From: Thiocapsa rosea
Lineage (GTDB): Bacteria; Pseudomonadota; Gammaproteobacteria; Chromatiales; Chromatiaceae
DNA: 64,000 bases
Assembly (NCBI RefSeq): GCF_003634315.1
Contig: NZ_RBXL01000001.1
Span: 2,460,501-2,524,500 of the forward strand
Reading direction: 5' to 3'
This document shows positions 46,321-57,092 of this stretch, in pieces. The first letter of the stretch is position 1; every line of letters begins with the position of its first letter. The position numbers were made by a program, and so were the translations under genes. The notes beneath the pieces were generated by a model. The model was not told the origin of the DNA, made no database searches, and was given only the letters and a program-made list of their open reading frames with translations.

Positions 46321-46441
46321 GGACGATCTAGCTGGCTCGTGGATTAGCGAGCCGATGCGTCCCTACCCGGCAGGCAGTGCTCCGAAACCCATGCTTCAGG
46401 GCTTCTTCGCGAATGTTGTATGAATGATATCGACTCTTATT
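46321..46441 (-). promoter_or_regulatory. Leader hairpin and Fur-like site upstream of the TonB receptor
   Basis: A nested hairpin (GGACG...CGTCC around GGCTCG...CGAGCC with loop TGGATTAG) spans 46321-46362. At 46421-46441 TGAATGATATCGACTCTTATT partly resembles a Fur box and is the most AT-rich stretch of the leader. Iron control is therefore plausible but unproven. I looked for cobalamin-riboswitch motifs here and did not find them. Confidence 0.3.
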
Positions 46442-46493
46442 TGCGAGGGCAACCTCGGCATGGCGGCCCCGCGTCTCGGGGTGTCGGTGCGCT

Positions 46494-46688
46494 TAAACCA
46501 TGCCTGGTGCGGTATGCGATGTTTTTTTGGATGGGATCGACCCCGGCAGACTTGACAGTCGCTGGAGCAGGCGCGGTTTAAGGTATTAAAAAATATATCA
46601 TTTTAAACCGCGTGCCCGCTAAGAGCCGTGGATGCACCAAACGTCGAGCTTACTGGGAAATTTAGCATCTCGCTCTGGACGCGGTTTA
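46494..46688. repeat. Composite B-A dispersed element 11 (forward; B2/A2)
   Basis: Module B2 is at 46494-46580 and module A2 at 46604-46688, the same subtype pairing as element 7 but in the opposite direction. The right edge TTA (46686-46688) is the TAA stop of the L,D-transpeptidase. The element lies upstream of the TonB receptor leader. Confidence 0.9.
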
Positions 46689-47264
46689 ATCGACGACGCT
46701 GACGAGATCGCCGATCTTCATGCGCTCGAACAAGAACCGGGCATCCTTCTCGCCGACGCGCACGCAGCCGGCTGAATCCGGATAACCCGGGAGCCAGCCC
46801 TCGTGCAGAAAATAGTGGCCGTAGAATTGGATGGCGTAGGGCATCCAGGCCTGCCAGCCGAGCTGGTTGGTGTAGCGCGAGGAGACCTTGTCCTTCTGTT
46901 TGCTGAGCACCGAGAAGGTGCCGCGCGGCGTGCGGTGTCCCTCGCGTCCGGAGGAGATGGGGCCGGTGCGGACGACCTGATCGCCCTCCGCGTAGACGAA
47001 CGACTGGCTGCCGATCTGGATCGTCAAGGCGCGCTTCGCCTGTTCGGCGGTCGGCTCGGAGACGGTATCCCCGGCCGTCTCATCCGCTCCAAGGTCCGTT
47101 TCCGGGTCCGTTTCCGTTTCCGGGTCCAATGTGCGCGTGCTGTCGGCGCTCTCGGATGCCGCGACCGCCTGGCGCTCGGGCGCGGGCCTGGTCGGGGATT
47201 GAGCGCAGCCGACAATCAAGGCGGTCGCGATGAGCAAGGGTAAGATCCGGAGCAAGAAAACCAT
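46686..47264 (-). CDS. L,D-transpeptidase (YkuD domain) lipoprotein
   Basis: Cross-links peptidoglycan or attaches proteins to it. The 192-aa precursor has the lipobox LIVGC (Cys20) and an acidic linker with the micro-repeat DPETETDPETD, encoded by repeated GTCCGTTTCCGG-type units. The catalytic domain shows the YkuD signature HEGWLPGYPDSAGCVRV (H...S.GC.R). The C-terminus ends at a repeat-encoded TAA. Its neighbour ampG also concerns wall recycling. Confidence 0.9.
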   Translation of the reverse strand: MVFLLRILPLLIATALIVGCAQSPTRPAPERQAVAASESADSTRTLDPETETDPETDLGADETAGDTVSEPTAEQAKRALTIQIGSQSFVYAEGDQVVRTGPISSGREGHRTPRGTFSVLSKQKDKVSSRYTNQLGWQAWMPYAIQFYGHYFLHEGWLPGYPDSAGCVRVGEKDARFLFERMKIGDLVSVVD

Positions 47265-47457
47265 GAGTTGCGCGGGCTCCCGTTGACGGACACCTGTCCC
47301 GTAAGTGCCCTATATGAGGCTGGGATCGTCTCGACACCACCATTTCGGGGTCACTCCACCCGCGGATACCGGAATCTGCGGGCATTCACCGACATGCAGC
47401 CGGATCGCAGGACCCTGTGGTCCGAGCCGCTCCGGTCGTGCACGGTGCCTCTCGGTC

Positions 47458-49041
47458 TCACGCGACCGCCGCTGCGGCGGCGGCCTCTCGTGCACGATCG
47501 TCGATCGCGAGGCTACGTCCGGCCAGCCAGACCAGAAGGACCACCGGGACGCCGATCAAGGTCGTGAAGACGAAGAAGCCGGGATAGCCGATCGCGTCGA
47601 CGATCGAGCCGGAATAACCGCCCAAGACCTTGGGCACCAACGTCATGAGCGAGCTGAAGATGGCGTACTGCACGGCGGTGAAGGAGACGCTGGTCAGGCT
47701 CGATAGAAAGGCGACGAAGGCCGCGCTCGCGAGTCCGGCCGCCAGGTTGTCCGCTGCGACCGCAACGTAGAGCCAGGTCAGGTCAGGCCCGGCCAGCGCC
47801 AAGACGACGAAGATGAGGTTGGTGGCCGCGGACAGGATAGCGCCGAGCATCAGGATCCGCATGACCCCGTAACGGGTCGCCATCAGTCCGCCGAGGAGTC
47901 CGCCGAGGATGCTCACGATGACCCCGAAGGTCTTCACGGCGGTCGCGATCTGCGGCTTGGAGAAACCGATGTCTTGATAGAAGACATTGGAGATGACGCC
48001 GAGCACGATGTCCGAGATCCGATAGAGCCCGATCAAGGCCAACAAGAGCAGGGCGGTCTTCAGCCCGTAGCGGCGAAAGAAATCCAATGCCGGCTCGATC
48101 CAGGTCTCGCGCGCCATCACGGCGTTCACGGCCCCGGCGGCGACCAACAGCCATCCGACAGCGACCGCCGCGGACACGGCAACGGCAAAATGCAGGGTCT
48201 CCAAGAGAAAGCCGGTGATCGGCCCGCCCCCCGCCCACGCCTTGAGCCCGGAGAAGGCCCCGCCCGAGATGAAGAACCCGCCGGCAAAGGCTGCCGCGGC
48301 CACCAGGAAGACGCCGACCAATCGCAGATAGTCCGATGCGCCGTAGACATGGGCGTCGGGACGCCGCGTCTCGGGCTCGGAGATCAGCAGCGTTGTCGCC
48401 ACCCCGATCAGCATGGTCGATGCCATGACCAGATAGGTCAGCTGCCAGGCGCGGAAGCTGTAGTCGCCGGCCTCGGATCCGAACAGCGCGGCCAAGTAGA
48501 GCGCACCTGCACCGGCGACCACCATCCCGATCCGATAACCCGCGATATAGGTCGAGGACATGAGCCCCTGCAGGCGCGGCGCGGCGGATTCGATCCGGTA
48601 GGCGTCGATCACGATGTCTTGGGTCGCCGCCGAGAAGCCGAGCAGCACGGCCGCGATCGCCATGCGCGTGACATGTCCGGTGCCGGTCGCGGGATCCACC
48701 AGCGCCATCCCGACGATGGCGGCGATGATGGCGAGCTGCGAGACGAGGAGCCAGGCGCGTCGCCGACCGAATCGACGCGTCAGGTACGGCAAGGGCAGCT
48801 TGTCGATCAGAGGCGCCCAGACAAACTTGAACGAATAGCCCAGTGCCGCCCAACTGAAAAAGGTGACCGCCTGACGCTCGACACCGGCCTCGCGCAGCCA
48901 CAGCGACAGCGAGGAGAAGATCAGCAGGAGCGGGATCCCGGCGGAGAAGCCGAGAAAGAGCATCGAAAGCACTCTCGGATTGGAGAGTTCGCGCGCCGTC
49001 GACTTCCATCCCCCGTTGGTGTTTGTATCGACTGGCGTCAT
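47458..49041 (-). CDS. ampG: AmpG-type muropeptide permease (MFS)
   Basis: Imports GlcNAc-anhydroMurNAc peptides for cell-wall recycling. The 527-aa protein has 12-14 hydrophobic helices and AmpG landmarks: SNPRVLSMLFLGFSAGIPLLLIFSSLSLWLREAGV at the start, FSWAALGYSFKFVWAPLIDKLPLPYLTRRFGRRRAWL, and ATQDIVIDAYRIE. ATG 49041 with GAGAGG is preferred over the longer frame. A role in beta-lactamase induction cannot be judged from the window. Confidence 0.93.
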   Translation of the reverse strand: MTPVDTNTNGGWKSTARELSNPRVLSMLFLGFSAGIPLLLIFSSLSLWLREAGVERQAVTFFSWAALGYSFKFVWAPLIDKLPLPYLTRRFGRRRAWLLVSQLAIIAAIVGMALVDPATGTGHVTRMAIAAVLLGFSAATQDIVIDAYRIESAAPRLQGLMSSTYIAGYRIGMVVAGAGALYLAALFGSEAGDYSFRAWQLTYLVMASTMLIGVATTLLISEPETRRPDAHVYGASDYLRLVGVFLVAAAAFAGGFFISGGAFSGLKAWAGGGPITGFLLETLHFAVAVSAAVAVGWLLVAAGAVNAVMARETWIEPALDFFRRYGLKTALLLLALIGLYRISDIVLGVISNVFYQDIGFSKPQIATAVKTFGVIVSILGGLLGGLMATRYGVMRILMLGAILSAATNLIFVVLALAGPDLTWLYVAVAADNLAAGLASAAFVAFLSSLTSVSFTAVQYAIFSSLMTLVPKVLGGYSGSIVDAIGYPGFFVFTTLIGVPVVLLVWLAGRSLAIDDRAREAAAAAAVA

Positions 49042-49302
49042 GGACCTCTCGATGTCGCTACACCGGCCGGAGCCGGAGAAGCGGCGACTGCAAATGGACA
49101 AAAACAAGGGGGAGGATACCGTTCGGCGAGTCCTTCGCTCAAGGCCGAACGAACAGACTTCGCCTGACGCCGAGCCGCGGACGTACTACCATGGCTCCCG
49201 TACGGGAACCGACGGCCCGGGCGTGGTGAGCCGGCCGGTGGGTTGTGCTCGTACAATGCAAACCGCGACTCGAGTGACGGACAACCAATAGGAGACTCAA
49301 AC

Positions 49303-49866
49303 GTGTCGAACGCAAACCAACCCAGCCTGACCCAACCCGATGCCGGCCAGCGCAGCGGCTTCGCTCGTCTCATGCTGGAGCAATGGCCCTATGTTCTACT
49401 CTTCGTCGCCGTCATTGCGGGCGTCGCCTTCACCGACATGCGGTTGGAGTTCGCGCTGCTTTACTGGCAGATCTTGATCCCGGTCTTCGGCCTCGTTGCC
49501 TTGGCGATCGGCTGGAACTCCGCGGGCGAAGACGCCAAGGCGCGGACCGCGTTTGCGCTCAAGACGATCATGCACTGGGGGGCCCTGTTTGTCTTGGTTT
49601 GGATCCTCTATCTGCCGCAGCTCAAGGATGTTCTCAACGCCGAGCTCACAGGACTGCAGATCATCTTCCTGCTCGGCCTGACGGCGTTCCTGTCGGGGGT
49701 TCACGGCAATCCGCGGATGTCGGTTATCGGTGTCTTTCTGATCGTCAGCGGAATCGTCGTCGCTTTTCTCGACGATGCGGCGCTCATGATGTCCGTGCTT
49801 GCCGTCGCGGTGATGGTGGGATTGATCCTGTGGCAGAAATTTGCGGGCGGAAAATCGGCCGACTGA
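49303..49866 (+). CDS. Integral membrane protein of unknown function
   Basis: A 187-aa protein with five or six membrane helices (LEQWPYVLLFVAVIAGVAFTD, YWQILIPVFGLVALAIGW, TIMHWGALFVLVWILYLPQL, GLQIIFLLGLTAFLSGV, SVIGVFLIVSGIVVAFL, SVLAVAVMVGLILW) and a hydrophilic N-terminus. I do not recognise a family with confidence. GTG 49303 has GGAG 8 nt upstream, better than the ATG at 49243. It is divergent from ampG and stands alone. Confidence 0.8.
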   Translation: MSNANQPSLTQPDAGQRSGFARLMLEQWPYVLLFVAVIAGVAFTDMRLEFALLYWQILIPVFGLVALAIGWNSAGEDAKARTAFALKTIMHWGALFVLVWILYLPQLKDVLNAELTGLQIIFLLGLTAFLSGVHGNPRMSVIGVFLIVSGIVVAFLDDAALMMSVLAVAVMVGLILWQKFAGGKSAD

Positions 49867-50737
49867 GGGAGGCCGAGCGCACGCGGGTTTCTGGGATAGC
49901 AGACTGCGTCCCGCGCGCGTCGGGGCAAGGCGCGCGGGACGAGGCGTTGCGGTCGACAAGGCGAGCGCCTAGGGCACTCCTAGGGTGACCCCTTAGTATA
50001 AGAGGAGGCGAAACGCCGGCTCGGTGCGCGTGGGGCGTGCAATGCGGCGAAACATCCACGTGTGCTCGGTATCTGCCCGCCGCCACATGTGCATGGTCGG
50101 GTAAGAGGCGGCCACTGCAACCGACGGCTGCAGTGGCCTACGCCGGACCCGTGCGCGTGGAGCTGTGCGTCCTCGGCAGAACCGCCTTGGGTCTCCCCGC
50201 TCACGAGCCCGAACGTTGAAGGGGCAGATACATCTCCTCTAGGGTGCCCACATTTCGTGAATATCAGTTTTCGTGCCAGGCGGTGATCCGCAGCTTTGTA
50301 GGGTTCCGGCGGCGACTCGTATGACCAACTCTGACCCAGCCTGTCATCAGGTGACGGTTTCCGGCGCAGCTCCGAGGTTGCGTCCGTTTGTCGTCGGTCA
50401 TTTTTCTAATGCAATGATCGGAAAATAAAAAGGCCATCGCGCTCGCCTTGGCGAATCACGATGGCCTAAGTTCGGAGTCGGGCGGAGGAGGGGACCCGAC
50501 CCCGAGGGCTTGCTTGGCATGGCTGAATATCGCTGTTCGGCGTGGATTCGGACCACATCTCCGATCGATCACGATTTGTGATGTTCTCGACTCGTCGTTT
50601 CTGCTTTCGCCGTTATCTACGCAGAGGGCGTGCCAAAGTACGAATGGGCGCAGGGAGAGGTCGGACCCGAGGACCATTCGGAACCGCAGATCGCTTGCTG
50701 AACAGCGCTTCGGGAATATAAAAATTTGAAATCTAAA
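49867..50737. other. Large gene-poor region with several hairpins
   Basis: No convincing protein gene was seen in this 871-nt stretch. It holds an 11-bp stem GTCCCGCGCGC/GCGCGCGGGAC (49908-49940) just after the membrane-protein gene, a perfect 10-bp stem GGCCACTGCA/TGCAGTGGCC with 9-nt loop (50110-50138), and a classical intrinsic terminator on the minus strand (next entry). A 73-codon minus-strand frame at 50456-50677 has no family signature. Between the two minus-strand terminators a small RNA could be encoded. I did not find RNase P, 4.5S or tmRNA signatures. Confidence 0.5.
50422..50466 (-). terminator. Intrinsic terminator (minus strand)
   Basis: Read leftward: GGCCATCG, then TGATTCGCCAAGGCGAGCG (which contains its own hairpin), then CGATGGCC followed by TTTTTATTTT. 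This is an 8-bp GC-rich stem with a strong U-run. No protein gene ends here, so it may terminate an unannotated minus-strand transcript. Confidence 0.75.
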
Positions 50738-50765
50738 ACAATAAAACCGCCCGTTGGCGGGCGGT
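50738..50765 (-). terminator. Intrinsic terminator of the malic enzyme gene
   Basis: Read leftward: ACCGCCCGCCAACGGGCGGT followed by TTTATTGTTTT, a stem with small loop and U-rich tail, about 110 nt past the malic-enzyme stop. Confidence 0.8.
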
Positions 50766-50877
50766 CTTACGTTTGGCAGCCATCGGAGTCGCCGGGGAAG
50801 GGGGCTGCGCGTTCCGAGGCATGACCCCGGAGCCCCGCCGACGATGACCTAGGCCGTCATCTGCTGACGCGTTTGGG

Positions 50878-53139
50878 TCACTCGGCCTGCACCGCGGCCA
50901 AAGCGGTCATATTGAGCAGTCCCCGCACGGAGGTGCTCGGCGTCACGATGTGGGCCGCGCGGTCCGCCCCGAGCAGCATCGGGCCGAAGGCGCCGCCCTC
51001 GTTGATGGTCCGCAGCAGGTTGAAGGCGATGTTGGCCGCGTCCTGGTTGGGCATGATCAGAAGATTCGCGCGACCGCTCAGCTTCGAGTCGGGGAAACGC
51101 GCCTCGCGCACGGCGGCGTCCAGGGCCAGGTTGGCGTGCATCTCGCCTTCGACCTCGAGGTTCGGGGCGCGGGTGCGCAGCAGTCGCATCGTTTCCTGCA
51201 TCTTGCGCGCGGCCGGGGACTCGTGACTGCCGAAGTTGGAGTGCGAGAGCAGCGCGATCTTGGGCCTCAACCCGAAGCGCTGGACCTGCGCCGCGCACAG
51301 GAAGGTGATCTCGGCGAGATCCTCCGCGCTCGGGTCCGCCTGCACGTAGGTGTCGGCGATGAAGAGCGGCCCTGCCGGGAGGACGATGGCGTTCATAGCG
51401 GTGAGGTGACGCACGCCAGGCGCAGTGCCGATCACCTCCTCGACATGCTTCAGGTGTCGTGCATAACGTCCGACCACGCCGCAGATCATGGCATCGGCAT
51501 CCCCGCATCGGACCATGGTCGCGGCCAGTACGGTGGGGTCGTTGCGGATGTACTCCTGCGCCTCGTCCGGCGCGTAGCCTCGTCGCTGGACGCGCTCGTA
51601 GAAGGTCCGCCAGTGTGTGTCGAAATTGGTGTTCTCGCAGGGCACGATCAGATCGAAATCGCGACCCGGACGCATGGTCAGGCTCAGCTCTTTCAGGCGG
51701 TTTCCGATGACCTCCGGGCGGCCGATCAACATCGGGCGGGCGATCCCCTCGAGGATGGCCTGCTGAGCCACCTGGAGAACCCGCTCGTTTTCGCCTTCGG
51801 CGTAGATCACCCGTTTCGGCGCGGCTCGCGCCTGATCGAACACCGGCTTCATGGTCATCCCGGTGCGATAGGCCCGCAGATGCATGGCGGTTCGATAGGC
51901 GTCCAGGTCGGCGATGGGTCGGGTGGCGACACCGCTCTCCATCGCGGCACGCGCCACCGCCGGGGCCAGATTCTCCATGAGACGCCGGTCGAAGGGTTTG
52001 GGGATCAGGTACTCTGGCCCGAAGGTCAACTCGCCCCCGCCATAAGCGGCGCGTACGATATCCGACGGCTCGGCCATGGCGAGATCGGCGATCGCCTTGA
52101 CGCAGGCGATCTTCATCGCTTCGTTGATCTCGGTGGCACCGCAATCGAGCGCGCCGCGGAAGATGAAGGGGAAGCAGAGAACGTTGTTGACCTGATTCGG
52201 AAAATCCGACCGTCCGGTGGCGATGATGGCGTCCGGTCTGGCGGCGCGGGCCAGCTCCGGCATGATCTCGGGGACCGGGTTGGCCAGCGCCATGATGATG
52301 GGCGCGTCCGCCATCTTGGCCAGCCACTCGGGCTTGAGAATGCCGGCGGCTGAAAGACCCAGGAAGATGTCGGCGCCCTCGATGGCCTCCTGAAGGGTAC
52401 GCTGCTCGGTCTCGATCGCGTAGCGGCCTTTGTAGGGGTCCATCTCCTCGGTGCGGCCGCTGTAGACCACGCCGGCGATGTCGGTGAGGGTGACGTTCTC
52501 CTTCGGCAGACCCATGCTCACCAGCAGGTCGACACAGGCCAGCGCGGCAGCGCCCGCGCCGGCCGTGACCAATCGGGCCTTGCCGATGTCCTTGCCCACC
52601 ACGCGCAAGCCGTTGAAGATGGCCGCGGAGACGACGATTGCGGTCCCGTGCTGGTCGTCGTGGAAGACCGGGATGCCCATCCGCTCTTTGAGGGCGCGCT
52701 CGATGATGAAGCACTCCGGCGCCTTGATGTCCTCGAGGTTGATGCCGCCGAAGCTGGGCTCCATGCGCGCGACCGTCTCGATGAACTTCTCCGGGTCGCG
52801 CTCCTCGATCTCGATGTCGAACACATCGATGTCCGCGAACTGCTTGAACAGAACAGCTTTTCCTTCCATCACCGGCTTGGAGGCGAGGGCGCCGATGGCG
52901 CCGAGACCCAGCACCGCCGTGCCGTTGGTGATGACCGCGACCAGGTTGCTGCGCGCGGTGTAGAGCGACGCGTTCATCGAGTCCTTCTCGATCTCGCGGC
53001 AGGCCGCCGCGACCCCCGGCGAATAGGCCAGCGCCAGATCGCGCTGGTTGCCCATGGGCTTGGTCGGTTTGATCTCCAGCTTGCCGGGCTTGGGATAGCG
53101 GTGATAGTCGAGCGCGTTCTGGTCGAATGAGTCCGGCAT
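50878..53139 (-). CDS. maeB: NADP-dependent malic enzyme, MaeB type with phosphotransacetylase-like domain
   Basis: Decarboxylates malate to pyruvate with NADP. The 753-aa protein combines a malic enzyme half with a phosphotransacetylase-like half. The first half has YPKPGKLEIKPTKPMGNQRDLALAYSPGVA, VFHDDQHGTAIVVSAAIFNGL for metal and substrate, and TAGAGAAALACVDLL for NADP. The second half (from about residue 430, RVIYAEGENERVLQVAQQA) is thought to be regulatory, responding to acetyl-CoA. ATG 53139 with GGAGA upstream gives the usual MPDSFDQNALDYHRYPKPGK start; the longer frame is not homologous. Strong terminator downstream. Confidence 0.95.
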   Translation of the reverse strand: MPDSFDQNALDYHRYPKPGKLEIKPTKPMGNQRDLALAYSPGVAAACREIEKDSMNASLYTARSNLVAVITNGTAVLGLGAIGALASKPVMEGKAVLFKQFADIDVFDIEIEERDPEKFIETVARMEPSFGGINLEDIKAPECFIIERALKERMGIPVFHDDQHGTAIVVSAAIFNGLRVVGKDIGKARLVTAGAGAAALACVDLLVSMGLPKENVTLTDIAGVVYSGRTEEMDPYKGRYAIETEQRTLQEAIEGADIFLGLSAAGILKPEWLAKMADAPIIMALANPVPEIMPELARAARPDAIIATGRSDFPNQVNNVLCFPFIFRGALDCGATEINEAMKIACVKAIADLAMAEPSDIVRAAYGGGELTFGPEYLIPKPFDRRLMENLAPAVARAAMESGVATRPIADLDAYRTAMHLRAYRTGMTMKPVFDQARAAPKRVIYAEGENERVLQVAQQAILEGIARPMLIGRPEVIGNRLKELSLTMRPGRDFDLIVPCENTNFDTHWRTFYERVQRRGYAPDEAQEYIRNDPTVLAATMVRCGDADAMICGVVGRYARHLKHVEEVIGTAPGVRHLTAMNAIVLPAGPLFIADTYVQADPSAEDLAEITFLCAAQVQRFGLRPKIALLSHSNFGSHESPAARKMQETMRLLRTRAPNLEVEGEMHANLALDAAVREARFPDSKLSGRANLLIMPNQDAANIAFNLLRTINEGGAFGPMLLGADRAAHIVTPSTSVRGLLNMTALAAVQAE

Positions 53140-53258
53140 CTGGGTCTCCGTTGGGTGGTGTGCGGCGTGCTTGACCGACTCGGTCGGTCCGGCCGTTATG
53201 TCCCGGTTATTATGCTGCGGCGCAGCAGATTGCTGCAAAGATTTCAACCGATTCGTCT

Positions 53259-53344
53259 TAAACCGCGCCCGGTGCGGTATGCGTCGTTTTTTGGATTGGC
53301 TTGGCCGCGCCTGCTCCGACGACCGCCGGAGCGGGCGCGGTTTA
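53259..53344. repeat. Solo B module, element 12 (forward)
   Basis: A single B module close to subtype B1 but with a B2-like left half (GTCGTTTTTTGGATTGGCTTGG), suggesting exchange between subtypes. It contains the stem CCGCGCCTGCTCC...GGAGCGGGCGCGG with one mismatch. It lies between the 5' end of maeB and the 3' end of the Crp/Fnr gene, and shares no stop codon. Confidence 0.88.
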
Positions 53345-53397
53345 TGCGGCGCACGGCGTGAAGGCGTCTTCTCGAATGTTCCTTGATCAGCCGTGAA

Positions 53398-54108
53398 TCA
53401 CAGCCCCGGCGGCCCGCTGCTCGGCGGACCCAGCTCGATATTGTCCTGTAGCTCCGCAACCTCGCCGAGTGCGGGACGGTCGAGGATGGTGACCTGGGCT
53501 CCGTGGACCTCGATGGTGCCCCGCCCGGCAAGCTCTTTCATCACGCGCGAGAAGGTCTCCGGCTGGATCGACAGACGCGAGGCCAGCACGCCCTTGCGCA
53601 CGTCCAGCTTGACCGAACGACTCTCGGGCGAGACCTTCGTGAGCAGATAGCGCGCGACTCGGCTGCTTGCCGTGTGCATGGTCAGGTTGTCGATCTCGCC
53701 GATCAGACCGCGCAGGCGCTGACTGAGCGAGCCGAGCATCAGAAAGCAGGTGTCGACCGACTCGCGCAGCATCAGTGCGAAGTCCCGCGCGTCCAAGCTC
53801 AGCAGCTCGGACGGCGCCAATGCGCCTGCGCAGACCGGATAGCGCGGGGCGTTGAGAAACATCAGCGCCTCGGCGAAGGTTTGGCCGGGAGAAACCAGCT
53901 CGATGACCTTCTCCGCCCCGCCCGGCGAGAGCCGAAAGAGCTGGATCCGGCCCTTGAGAACGAGGTAGAAGCGCTCCGCGGGATCCCCCTGACTGAACAG
54001 AAGCTGCTCGGCGCCGAGGGTGACACGCGTCGCGTGCTGGCTCACGCGCTCGAGTTGGTCGTGGCTGAGTCCGGCGAGCAGGGGTGCGGTCTTCAACTCG
54101 TCGATCAT
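53398..54108 (-). CDS. Crp/Fnr-family regulator, probable DNR/NNR-type NO sensor
   Basis: A 236-aa transcription factor with an N-terminal cyclic-nucleotide-binding-like barrel (LLAGLSHDQLERVSQHATRVTLGAEQLLFSQGDPAERFYLVLKGRIQLFR) and a C-terminal HTH (RKGVLASRLSIQPETFSRVMKELAGRGTIEVHG). The N-terminal cysteine cluster of FNR is missing. The recognition helix (IQPETFSRVMKEL) has the E-x-x-S-R pattern of FNR/DNR proteins that bind TTGAT-N4-ATCAA. Divergent from norCB, with exactly such a site between them, it is most simply the nor regulator. Confidence 0.85.
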   Translation of the reverse strand: MIDELKTAPLLAGLSHDQLERVSQHATRVTLGAEQLLFSQGDPAERFYLVLKGRIQLFRLSPGGAEKVIELVSPGQTFAEALMFLNAPRYPVCAGALAPSELLSLDARDFALMLRESVDTCFLMLGSLSQRLRGLIGEIDNLTMHTASSRVARYLLTKVSPESRSVKLDVRKGVLASRLSIQPETFSRVMKELAGRGTIEVHGAQVTILDRPALGEVAELQDNIELGPPSSGPPGL

Positions 54109-54213
54109 CGGATGCCTTGTAGCGGGGTCGCCGGTGGTTGAGATCTCGCGTCGATCTACGGGAGCGTGACGGCTGTGTCAAGCCGGAGAGCCACGATCGG
54201 CGACCGGATCGGC

Positions 54214-54227
54214 TTGATTTGCATCAA
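54214..54227. promoter_or_regulatory. FNR/DNR box upstream of norC
   Basis: A perfect dyad TTGAT-TTGC-ATCAA centred at 54220.5, about 72 nt upstream of the norC start and 113 nt from the divergent Crp/Fnr start. For a class II activator, transcription would begin near 54262. Confidence 0.85.
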
Positions 54228-54292
54228 GGCAGATCATGCCTCGGGAACGTGCAATGCGGCCAGGGTTCGATCCATCACCGAGGGCCTTATCC

Positions 54293-56192
<1,900 letters not shown>

Positions 56193-56474
56193 GGAGCGAG
56201 ATCCGAGCCCGGCCCGGTCGCGGCTATCCTGTCGCGGCCGCGCCCGACAATGGCGCTAAACCGGGTGTGATACGGCCTGTCGATCGTGCGCGTGGGGTGC
56301 GACGATGTCGACCTTTCATCGTCCTGCACCTTTTCGGGGCGCATCCCCTCGGGTTACGCTGCGTGGACCCGGTCGCCGTTGCAGGAGGGTGTCCGGGGCT
56401 TTTGCCGATAGGACGATCGTGTTGATCGCGACCACCCCAATAAACCCAATCACCATAATGTCGAGGACACCGCT

Positions 56475-56894
56475 ATGCGTTTCCTATCCACTTTTCTCGT
56501 GGCCTTTGTCTTGATTGCCGGCGGCCTCGTGGCGCCCGTCCTGGCGAGCGACGACGACCCGCTCTTCATCAACTTGACAACGGATGACCCGCACCGCGCG
56601 AACATGGGCATCACGTTCGGAAAGAATCAACTCGAGCGCGGCCACCCCTTGACCATCTTCCTCAACGACAAGGGCGTCTTCATCGGGGCCAAGGCGAATG
56701 CCGCGACCTTCGGCGAGCACCAGGAGAAACTGGCCGCGATGATCGACAAGGGCGCCCTGGTCCTGGTGTGTCCCATGTGCATGAAGCACTACGGTGTCGC
56801 CGAGGCGGATCTGATCCCCGGTGCTCAGGTCGGCAACCCCGAGCTGACCGGCGGCGCACTGTTCAAAGACGACACTCAAACCTTGACCTGGTAA
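56475..56894 (+). CDS. Exported DsrE/DsrF-like protein
   Basis: A 139-aa protein with a signal peptide (MRFLSTFLVAFVLIAGGLVAPVLAS) and a DsrE/DsrF-like sulfur-relay fold (LFINLTTDDPHRANMGITFGKNQLERGHPLTIFLNDKGVFIG, LVLVCPMCMKHYGV). CPMC carries the two cysteines; DsrE proteins hold persulfide on such a Cys. A periplasmic location is unusual for the cytoplasmic DsrEFH class. It follows norB after 282 nt in which I recognise no further gene or promoter. GAGG precedes the ATG. The TAA stop belongs to the repeat. Confidence 0.85.
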   Translation: MRFLSTFLVAFVLIAGGLVAPVLASDDDPLFINLTTDDPHRANMGITFGKNQLERGHPLTIFLNDKGVFIGAKANAATFGEHQEKLAAMIDKGALVLVCPMCMKHYGVAEADLIPGAQVGNPELTGGALFKDDTQTLTW

Positions 56895-57084
56895 ACCGCG
56901 CCCGGTGCGGTATGCGTCATGTGCTGGGATGACTTGACCGCGCCAGCTCCCACGACCGTCGGAGCTGGCGCGGTTTAAAGTATTGAAAAAGATTAAATTA
57001 TTAACCGCGCATCACCGAGATCGAGGGCGTCTCCGAAGCCCAACGCAACATGAAAATGACGCATGTCGCTCTGGACGCGGTTTA
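56892..57084. repeat. Composite B-A dispersed element 13 (forward)
   Basis: Module B1 is at 56892-56977, with a perfect 13-bp stem CCGCGCCAGCTCC/GGAGCTGGCGCGG. Module A1 is at 57001-57084. The left-edge TAA is the stop of the DsrE-like gene; the right edge lies 8 nt before the chrA stop. The genes are convergent. Confidence 0.92.
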
Positions 57085-57092
57085 GAGTGGAG

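Noticed and set aside
47094-47133. GTCCGTTTCCGG-type repeats as a regulatory microsatellite
   Set aside because: They lie inside the L,D-transpeptidase gene and simply encode its acidic DPETETDPETD linker.
50422-50740. Known structural RNA (tmRNA, RNase P, 4.5S or 6S) in the gene-free region
   Set aside because: The hallmark sequences I know for these RNAs (tRNA-like end with T-loop, RNase P core, SRP tetraloop region) are not present. Only the terminator supports an RNA of unknown type.
50849-52714. A 621-codon open frame on the minus strand within the malic enzyme gene
   Set aside because: It is the out-of-frame shadow of maeB in GC-rich DNA: Arg/Gly/His-rich, no family motifs, and fully covered by a well-recognised gene.
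56256-56276. TAAACCGGGTGTGATACGG, loosely like the start of module B, downstream of norB
   Set aside because: Several mismatches and no second half; not enough to call an element.
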